Source of the DNA: Bdellovibrionales bacterium
GTDB taxonomy: Bacteria; Bdellovibrionota; Bdellovibrionia; Bdellovibrionales; UBA1609
NCBI GenBank assembly: GCA_020435185.1
Contig: JAGRAA010000338.1
Coordinates: 1 to 11,511 of the forward strand
Reading direction: 5' to 3'
Length of the DNA: 11,511 nucleotides
A model generated the notes under the pieces. The model saw nothing but the letters and a program-made list of their open reading frames with translations. It searched no databases and had not been told where the DNA came from. Below are positions 7,301 to 11,511 of the stretch, piece after piece; the first letter of the stretch is position 1; each line of letters begins with the position of its first letter. The position numbers were made by a program, and so were the translations under genes.

Positions 7301-8854
7301 GTGAAAAACACAGTCCCCTTTTCGAAACTTTTTATTATTCTATTATTAGCTATAAATTCCATTTTATCGGCATGTAATCGCTCCGAAAAACAGAACATTG
7401 ATTCTAATTTGCAAAACTCTCCGGTACTCCCTCAAGTCACTATCCCTCAAGATATTCGTGGCGTAGTAAATTCTATATTTTCTTCGAATGTCAGCATTGA
7501 AACAATAGGTCCAGTATCGGTTGATGATTCTAACGACACTGTATGGAACGAAGGATCTGGATCTGGATTTCTTTATAACAAAGAACAATGTCATGTATGG
7601 ACAAACCAACACGTGATCCAGGAGGCTTCTTTTATCTCTGTTTTAAAGGACAATTTAAAATCGCCCGCCAAAGTCATCTTCGTTGATCCTTTTATTGATT
7701 TTGCAGTTATAAAGTTGGATCATTGCGAAAATATAGAAGAAGCAAAACTTGCCGACTCTGATTTGGTAAAATCTGGAGTGAGTGTCTATGCCATAGGAAA
7801 TCCTTTCGGTAAAAATCCAGAATCTTTGAGCAAAGGAATTGTCTCAAATACAAATAGACTTATCGATAAAATCAACATCTCTCTTATCCAAACCGACGCC
7901 GCAATAAATCAAGGGAATTCAGGAGGAGGCTTATTTAACTCTGAAGGAGATGTCATTGCCGTTAATTTTGCACTCGCCATGAATTCAAAAGGCTCTGGAA
8001 ATAATGGAGTAGGTTATGCCATTCCCATCAATCGCTATAAGGAGGCTTACGAGAGATTCTTACGCCATCATTCTCCACCAGCTGATCCTTTTATAGATCT
8101 AGAATTAACTAATGCAAATGAGGTTTTTTTAGGAACAGAAACCAATGTCTCTCGAGAAGGAGTTCTTGTTACCGGATATGTGAACGATTTTTTTGTGAAT
8201 GATTTTTTTTCCACTCCATTTAAAGAGAATGATCTCATTACTCACATTGGTTCTAAAAAAGTCATCAGCAAAAGAGAATTGAAATATCTCCTATGGAGTG
8301 AATATGAAGCGGGTGATGATGTCTCCATTACTCTCAGAAGAGAAAACGAAATTAAAGAAATACACATTAAATTGAATGCCTTTGATACGACAGATAGCCA
8401 CACTTCACCGTCTCCCTATGAAGGTCTGCTGGGAATGAGATTAGAAATGTGGGGACCCTCTCATGCTAAGTATGACGCTTATAAAAATAGAATAAACACT
8501 CCTATCATTACTCATATCGCCAACCTTGGCCCAGCTCATCGAGCGAAAATTCGGAGCAATCAAAATGCCAGTCAATTAGGAGCTAATTATCGTCGACAGT
8601 TTATCGTCTCGGCGGAAACCATAGTAGGAGCCTATATTGAAGGTCAATATTATCCGATTTTTGATCTAGAAGCTGTCGATAAAGTCTCTGAAATAGCCTA
8701 TTCCAAAAAAATTCCTTTGGTTCTTGTCATAGACTCCTGGAAGAATACACAGATTGAAAGAAACAGTCCTGAATTATTTCAGAAGGTAAAACGAGGTTAC
8801 TTCACAGTTTACCCCCGACCGTATACAGAACTAGAGTCTACGACAAAGCCTTAA
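7301..8854 (+). CDS. HtrA/DegP-like serine protease lipoprotein with PDZ domains
   Basis: A trypsin-fold protease that should act on misfolded or specific envelope proteins. Residues 1-24 are a lipoprotein signal with lipobox L-S-A-C (Cys25 lipidated, Asn at +2). The protease domain spans about 50-255: GSGSGFLY, TNQHVI with His104, DPFIDFAVIKL with Asp133, and the nucleophile in NQGNSGGGL with Ser207, so the triad is intact. A PDZ domain follows at about 280-358 and a second, degenerate one at about 375-480 (HIANLGPAHRAKI). At 517 residues it is close to DegP length, but DegP is soluble and DegS uses a membrane helix, so lipid anchoring is notable. C97 and C142 could form a disulfide. The start is GTG with AGGA 8 nt upstream. 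The last 24 nt overlap the convergent egtB. It appears to be monocistronic. Confidence 0.9.
   Translation: MKNTVPFSKLFIILLLAINSILSACNRSEKQNIDSNLQNSPVLPQVTIPQDIRGVVNSIFSSNVSIETIGPVSVDDSNDTVWNEGSGSGFLYNKEQCHVWTNQHVIQEASFISVLKDNLKSPAKVIFVDPFIDFAVIKLDHCENIEEAKLADSDLVKSGVSVYAIGNPFGKNPESLSKGIVSNTNRLIDKINISLIQTDAAINQGNSGGGLFNSEGDVIAVNFALAMNSKGSGNNGVGYAIPINRYKEAYERFLRHHSPPADPFIDLELTNANEVFLGTETNVSREGVLVTGYVNDFFVNDFFSTPFKENDLITHIGSKKVISKRELKYLLWSEYEAGDDVSITLRRENEIKEIHIKLNAFDTTDSHTSPSPYEGLLGMRLEMWGPSHAKYDAYKNRINTPIITHIANLGPAHRAKIRSNQNASQLGANYRRQFIVSAETIVGAYIEGQYYPIFDLEAVDKVSEIAYSKKIPLVLVIDSWKNTQIERNSPELFQKVKRGYFTVYPRPYTELESTTKP
8180..8209 (+). repeat. 15-bp tandem duplication inside the protease gene
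   Basis: Two adjacent 15-nt units, 8180-8194 and 8195-8209, differ at one base. Each reads GTGAA(C/T)GA followed by seven T, and together they encode VNDFFVNDFF within the first PDZ domain (residues 294-303). The second unit continues to an eight-T run. This is an in-frame duplication and a possible slippage site. Confidence 0.85.
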
Positions 8855-10015
8855 GCCTGTAAAAGCCCATCTATCATAAGCTCTATAAAAGTTTCGATAG
8901 GTGGGACGATAGTGCGCCTCAGGAGTATAAGTACATCCTCCCCGCAATACGTATTGATTAACCATAAATTTGCCATTGTATTCAGAAAGTAATCCTTCAT
9001 AAGGCCTATACCCCGGATAGGCCTCATAACTCGATCGGCTCCAATTCCAAAGATAATCTTTTTGACCCGTAGATTTAAAAAAATGCTCCAGTTCAAACTC
9101 AGTAGGAAGTTCCCGACCAGACCATCGAGCAAACGCATCGGCTTCGTACAAAGAAATATGAGAAACAGGATAAGAAGCATCTATTCTTCGCCATCCAGTC
9201 AGAGTAAACACTCGCCAACCTTCTTCTGTTTTATTCCAGTAAAGGGGAGAATTAATTTTATGATTCTGAATCCAATCCCACCCATCACTTAACCATAGTT
9301 TTGGATTTTCGTATCCCTTATCTTCCATAAACTTTACATACTCAACTTCGTTAACCAGAGAAGGAGTCAACTCAAAAGGAGTTATCCATCTTTTGTGAAC
9401 AGGAAATTCATTATCAAAATAAAAGCCTTCGCTTTGACCAAATTCATAGACTCCCTCTTCTACAACAAAATGACTATCGATCAAGGTTTTAAAATCTAAT
9501 GGTTGATTTAAAGAATCGATCTCATAAGGGGCATGGAAAGGGGCATGGAATAGAATATTCTTTATATCCATATACAAAAGCTCCTGATGCTGTTGCTCAT
9601 GATGGAGACCTAATTCAATTATTTTCAGATACTCCTCGTCCAAATCCTGATGATCTAGAATTTCCAAAACACTCTTATCAACATTTTTCCTATAATCGAG
9701 GGTTTGTTCTACGGTGGGACGAGACAAAATTCCTCTTTTTGATTGCAGCCAGTGTTCTCCGACACCCTTATAATAAGAATTAAATATGTTTTTAAAATAA
9801 TGAAACTGTTTAGTAGGACACTTTAAAGGCAATAAAAAGGCTGCATCAAAAAACCAGGCAGTATGACCTAAGTGCCACTTAGGAGGACTCACATAATCCT
9901 TTGTTTGGACAACATAATCCTCAATTTCAAGCCTTTTACATATGTTCTCCGTAGTTCGACGAACATCATAATATTGCTTTAATAATTTTTTTTGCGGAGA
10001 TTTTTGAAAATCCAT
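8831..10015 (-). CDS. egtB: Ergothioneine-type sulfoxide synthase (EgtB)
   Basis: A 394-residue non-heme iron enzyme that joins hercynine to cysteine or gamma-glutamylcysteine through an oxygen-dependent C-S bond in ergothioneine synthesis. The N-terminal DinB-like domain carries the iron ligands: H51 in PPKWHLGHTAWFFD and H139/H143 in LHHEQQHQELL. The C-terminal FGE/formylglycine-type lectin fold (about 180-394) has PVSHISLYEADAFARWSGRELPTE blocks, RGGCTYTPEAHYRPTYRNF and RWAFTGLRL, the standard EgtB ending. Length and order are normal. Sequence does not settle the thiol donor, and a selenoneine (SenA) or OvoA-like specificity cannot be excluded. The ATG has no ribosome binding site and lies almost on the predicted transcription start. 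No egtD is in the window. The 3' end overlaps the protease gene. Confidence 0.93.
   Translation of the reverse strand: MDFQKSPQKKLLKQYYDVRRTTENICKRLEIEDYVVQTKDYVSPPKWHLGHTAWFFDAAFLLPLKCPTKQFHYFKNIFNSYYKGVGEHWLQSKRGILSRPTVEQTLDYRKNVDKSVLEILDHQDLDEEYLKIIELGLHHEQQHQELLYMDIKNILFHAPFHAPYEIDSLNQPLDFKTLIDSHFVVEEGVYEFGQSEGFYFDNEFPVHKRWITPFELTPSLVNEVEYVKFMEDKGYENPKLWLSDGWDWIQNHKINSPLYWNKTEEGWRVFTLTGWRRIDASYPVSHISLYEADAFARWSGRELPTEFELEHFFKSTGQKDYLWNWSRSSYEAYPGYRPYEGLLSEYNGKFMVNQYVLRGGCTYTPEAHYRPTYRNFYRAYDRWAFTGLRLCRRL
9528..9551 (-). repeat. 12-bp tandem duplication inside egtB
   Basis: Two adjacent 12-nt units, 9528-9539 and 9540-9551, match at 11 of 12 bases (GGGGCATGGAA plus A or T on the plus strand). 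On the coding strand they give FHAPFHAP (residues 156-163), in the linker after the HEQQH iron-binding helix. The reading frame is kept. Confidence 0.85.
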
Positions 10016-10023
10016 GTTTGAAT

Positions 10024-10052
10024 AAATTAACGATGTTGATTAAAATTGTCAA
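10024..10052 (-). promoter_or_regulatory. Candidate promoter of egtB, giving a near-leaderless mRNA
   Basis: The minus strand has a perfect -35 TTGACA (10047-10052), a 17-nt spacer and TAATTT (10024-10029). A transcript start about 7 nt downstream would fall near 10017, two bases before the ATG at 10015. No Shine-Dalgarno sequence precedes that ATG, which fits leaderless translation. Confidence 0.5.
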
Positions 10053-10085
10053 AGTGGATTCCTTATCCTTAAAATTGGAGAAAAC

Positions 10086-10871
10086 GTGAATATTATTACA
10101 ACATTACTCATCACAGCCGTTGGTCTTTTGCACATCAGCTTTTTCATACTTGAATTTTACCTCATTAAAACTCCAGTAGGTCAAAAAATATTCTCCCTAA
10201 ATCCAGAGGATCTCCATAAAGTTATCATTTGGTCTAAGAATCAAGGGGTATATAATCTTATACTTGGTTTTGGTTTATTTTTTACATTGGTCAGCCCTTC
10301 TTTTTCTTCTAAAATGATTCAAGTTTTTATTTTATTAATGATTTTCATCGTTGGAGTTTACGGAGCCTTCAGCATTGGGAAAAATGTGTTTTTTATACAA
10401 GCGCTCCCCGCTCTGTTTGCGTTAATCTTAGTTTTCATCGCACTTGCCGAACCTCGCATCAATGACATCGCCACCAACCCCCTTCAACCGCCCTCATTTA
10501 TATCAAACGACAAGGCCTATGATTCTGCTCATGCTTCTCTTCAACTCAAATTTTACCCCTTGGTTTCTCCCCTCTACCTCCCTCTTAAACCCACTGAGGC
10601 TTTTATGTTAATTACTGATACCATCAAAGGAAAAACCTCCTGGGGGTCCATAACCTGGGATGAAAAAGAATTAAAAATTCAGGCCGTTGCCTCTACTGGC
10701 CTAATGAAATTCAAAGATGATATTGTTATTCAGGTTCTACCCTATAAAGAAGGGAGTTCCATTCAAATGCGATCAAAATCTCGATTGGGAAAAAGTGACT
10801 TTGGTGCGAACGCTCATCGTATTATTGATTTTTTTAATGTTTTACAAAGCCGTTACGAATTCACCCACTAA
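10086..10871 (+). CDS. DUF1304-DUF1499 fusion membrane protein
   Basis: A 261-residue protein joining two families that I know as separate proteins. Residues 1-120 are a four-helix membrane domain of the DUF1304 type: helices at about 4-27, 54-70, 77-97 and 101-120, with LEFYL near the first helix and the marker KNQGVYNLILGFGL (51-64). After an AEPRIND junction, residues about 124-258 match DUF1499: SFISNDKAYDS, then WGSITWDEKELKIQAVASTG, and the hallmark RSKSRLGKSDFGANAHRI (229-246). The biochemical role of both families is unknown. GTG start with TTGGAG 5 nt upstream. It is divergent from egtB (70 nt) and its 3' end overlaps the convergent thioesterase gene by 30 nt. Topology suggests the DUF1499 part follows the last helix; the side of the membrane is not clear. 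Confidence 0.85.
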   Translation: MNIITTLLITAVGLLHISFFILEFYLIKTPVGQKIFSLNPEDLHKVIIWSKNQGVYNLILGFGLFFTLVSPSFSSKMIQVFILLMIFIVGVYGAFSIGKNVFFIQALPALFALILVFIALAEPRINDIATNPLQPPSFISNDKAYDSAHASLQLKFYPLVSPLYLPLKPTEAFMLITDTIKGKTSWGSITWDEKELKIQAVASTGLMKFKDDIVIQVLPYKEGSSIQMRSKSRLGKSDFGANAHRIIDFFNVLQSRYEFTH

Positions 10872-11285
10872 ACGTGCGCAAACGTCACCGTTATAAAAAA
10901 TTTCAGAAGTCATTTGAATTCTTGCTAATTGCTTTCGAGAAAGACCAAGCAAAAAAGCATCAATGTCCTGTTTATGTGCATGAGATTTCGCTGCAAAATC
11001 ACCTCTCACTGGTTTTAAATAATCAATGTGTCCACTTTTTATCATGGTGTATTTAGGAATAATGCCTGTAACCTCTAAAATTTCCTCGGTAAGCCCCCAA
11101 CAAGACAATACAGCCACTGTGTATAAACTTCCTCCAAAAGCGGAGTTCATATGATTTTTATTCGCCTCTAAAGGAGCAAACAACTCAACGGACTGATCCT
11201 CAATAGAAACCACCTTAAGATTCATGCTTTTTGTTAAGGGTATATAATTTGAAATTTTTTCAGTGAGTTTTTCTATATGAGTCAT
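10842..11285 (-). CDS. YiiD C-terminal-type hotdog thioesterase
   Basis: A predicted acyl-thioester hydrolase of the hotdog fold, 147 residues from ATG 11285. The family block is NHMNSAFGGSLYTVAVLSCWG (44-64), then the hotdog strands MIKSGHIDYLKPVRGDFAA (81-99) and MTSEIFYNGDVCARLVGEFV (125-144). This matches the thioesterase domain fused to an acetyltransferase in E. coli YiiD; here it stands alone. The open frame extends upstream to a TTG at 11372, but the extra residues do not resemble the family and overlap a candidate promoter, so I chose an internal ATG. ATG 11300 is equally possible; neither has a well-spaced binding site. The acyl substrate is unknown. It is convergent with the DUF1304-DUF1499 gene and divergent from a small lipoprotein gene. 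Confidence 0.85.
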   Translation of the reverse strand: MTHIEKLTEKISNYIPLTKSMNLKVVSIEDQSVELFAPLEANKNHMNSAFGGSLYTVAVLSCWGLTEEILEVTGIIPKYTMIKSGHIDYLKPVRGDFAAKSHAHKQDIDAFLLGLSRKQLARIQMTSEIFYNGDVCARLVGEFVTAL

Positions 11286-11342
11286 GCCCTGGTTGTACAT
11301 TATTTTGAATTTAAAGACTAAATCAATTTCACCGCTTGGGAA

Positions 11343-11372
11343 AATATAAAATTTTCCTTGTATTTTGACCAA
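11343..11372 (-). promoter_or_regulatory. Candidate promoter of the thioesterase gene
   Basis: On the minus strand TTGGTC (11367-11372) and TATATT (11343-11348) are 18 nt apart. Transcription would begin near 11336, leaving a 35-50 nt leader before the ATGs at 11300 and 11285. It overlaps the opposing promoter candidate at 11358-11387. Confidence 0.35.
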
Positions 11373-11387
11373 TTTACAAAGTATAGA
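11358..11387 (+). promoter_or_regulatory. Candidate promoter of the right-edge lipoprotein gene
   Basis: TTGTAT (11358-11363) and TATAGA (11382-11387) are separated by 18 nt. The transcript would start near 11394 and include the G-rich ribosome binding site at 11401-11410 just before ATG 11411. Confidence 0.4.
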
Positions 11388-11410
11388 AGACCCATCACAT
11401 AGGGGGGGAT

Positions 11411-11511
11411 ATGATGAAAAAATTATTTTTTTCAGCGTTTATTATAGTGTTTGCATTAAGTGCTTGTAACAAAAATGAGAGTAATCCAGCAGAACCAAAA
11501 AAAGAAGTTCA
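11411..11511 (+). CDS. Small lipoprotein, 5' part only (runs off right edge)
   Basis: Thirty-three codons are visible. Two adjacent ATGs (11411, 11414) follow a run of seven G (11402-11408) that serves as a strong ribosome binding site. The residues MKKLFFSAFIIVFALSAC form a lipoprotein signal with lipobox L-S-A-C, then a polar, Asn/Glu/Lys-rich segment of the kind that links the lipid anchor to a folded domain. The Asn after the Cys does not signal inner-membrane retention by the E. coli Asp rule. No domain is visible before the window ends. It is divergent from the thioesterase gene with overlapping promoter candidates. Confidence 0.8.
   Translation, partial: MMKKLFFSAFIIVFALSACNKNESNPAEPKKEV

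Noticed and set aside
9499..9783. Plus-strand open frame inside egtB
   Set aside because: It is antisense to the conserved EgtB iron-binding domain and has no motif or ribosome binding site; it arises from the codon use of egtB.
10870..10885. Direct repeat AAACGT-GCGC-AAACGT at a gene end
   Set aside because: The units are only 6 bp and mostly inside the thioesterase coding end; too short to claim an operator or attachment site.
1..11511. Mobile element, CRISPR, toxin-antitoxin or defence system
   Set aside because: No transposase, integrase, terminal inverted repeats, regular spaced repeats, nuclease or toxin motifs were seen; the genes look like chromosomal metabolic and envelope functions.

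Overview
The window is AT-rich (by eye around 40% G+C or slightly below), with closely packed genes and several GTG starts. It comes from a Gram-negative (diderm) bacterium: there is a predicted outer-membrane beta-barrel, two lipoproteins with LSAC lipoboxes and two small secreted proteins. The gene mix (a CarF/PEDS1-type plasmalogen desaturase, an ABHD18-type hydrolase, EgtB, a lipoprotein HtrA) would fit a predatory or delta-proteobacteria-like lineage such as Bdellovibrionota. That placement is inference; no marker gene is present.

Layout. (1) 1-161, minus: 5' end of an unrecognised acidic protein, divergent from the next operon. (2) 247-2722, plus: TetR-family regulator, secreted alpha/beta hydrolase and cytoplasmic alpha/beta hydrolase, a tight three-gene operon. 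(3) 2689-4629, minus: ABHD18-family hydrolase and PEDS1/CarF-family lipid desaturase, 12 nt apart, converging on operon 2. (4) 4746-7079, minus: Cys-rich secreted protein, small secreted protein (coupled by TAATG), and an outer-membrane barrel with an acidic linker. (5) 7301-8854, plus: lipoprotein HtrA-type protease with PDZ domains. (6) 8831-10015, minus: EgtB. (7) 10086-10871, plus: a DUF1304-DUF1499 fusion membrane protein. (8) 10842-11285, minus: YiiD-type hotdog thioesterase. (9) 11411 to the right edge, plus: start of a small lipoprotein.

How the genes work together. The left third looks like a lipid-handling neighbourhood: a desaturase expected to make vinyl-ether lipids (plasmalogens) sits with three serine hydrolases of different types, two under a likely TetR repressor. 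The centre is an envelope cluster of exported proteins of unknown role, followed by an envelope protease. EgtB (ergothioneine-type sulfoxide synthase) and the desaturase both belong to pathways tied to oxidative or singlet-oxygen stress, but nothing in the sequence links them directly.

A structural theme is that all three convergent gene pairs overlap at their 3' ends by 24-34 nt, and I see no GC-rich hairpin plus U-tract terminator at any of them. There are no tRNA or rRNA genes, no CRISPR array, no insertion sequence, and no gene-free stretch over 300 bp (the longest is 221 bp, 7080-7300).
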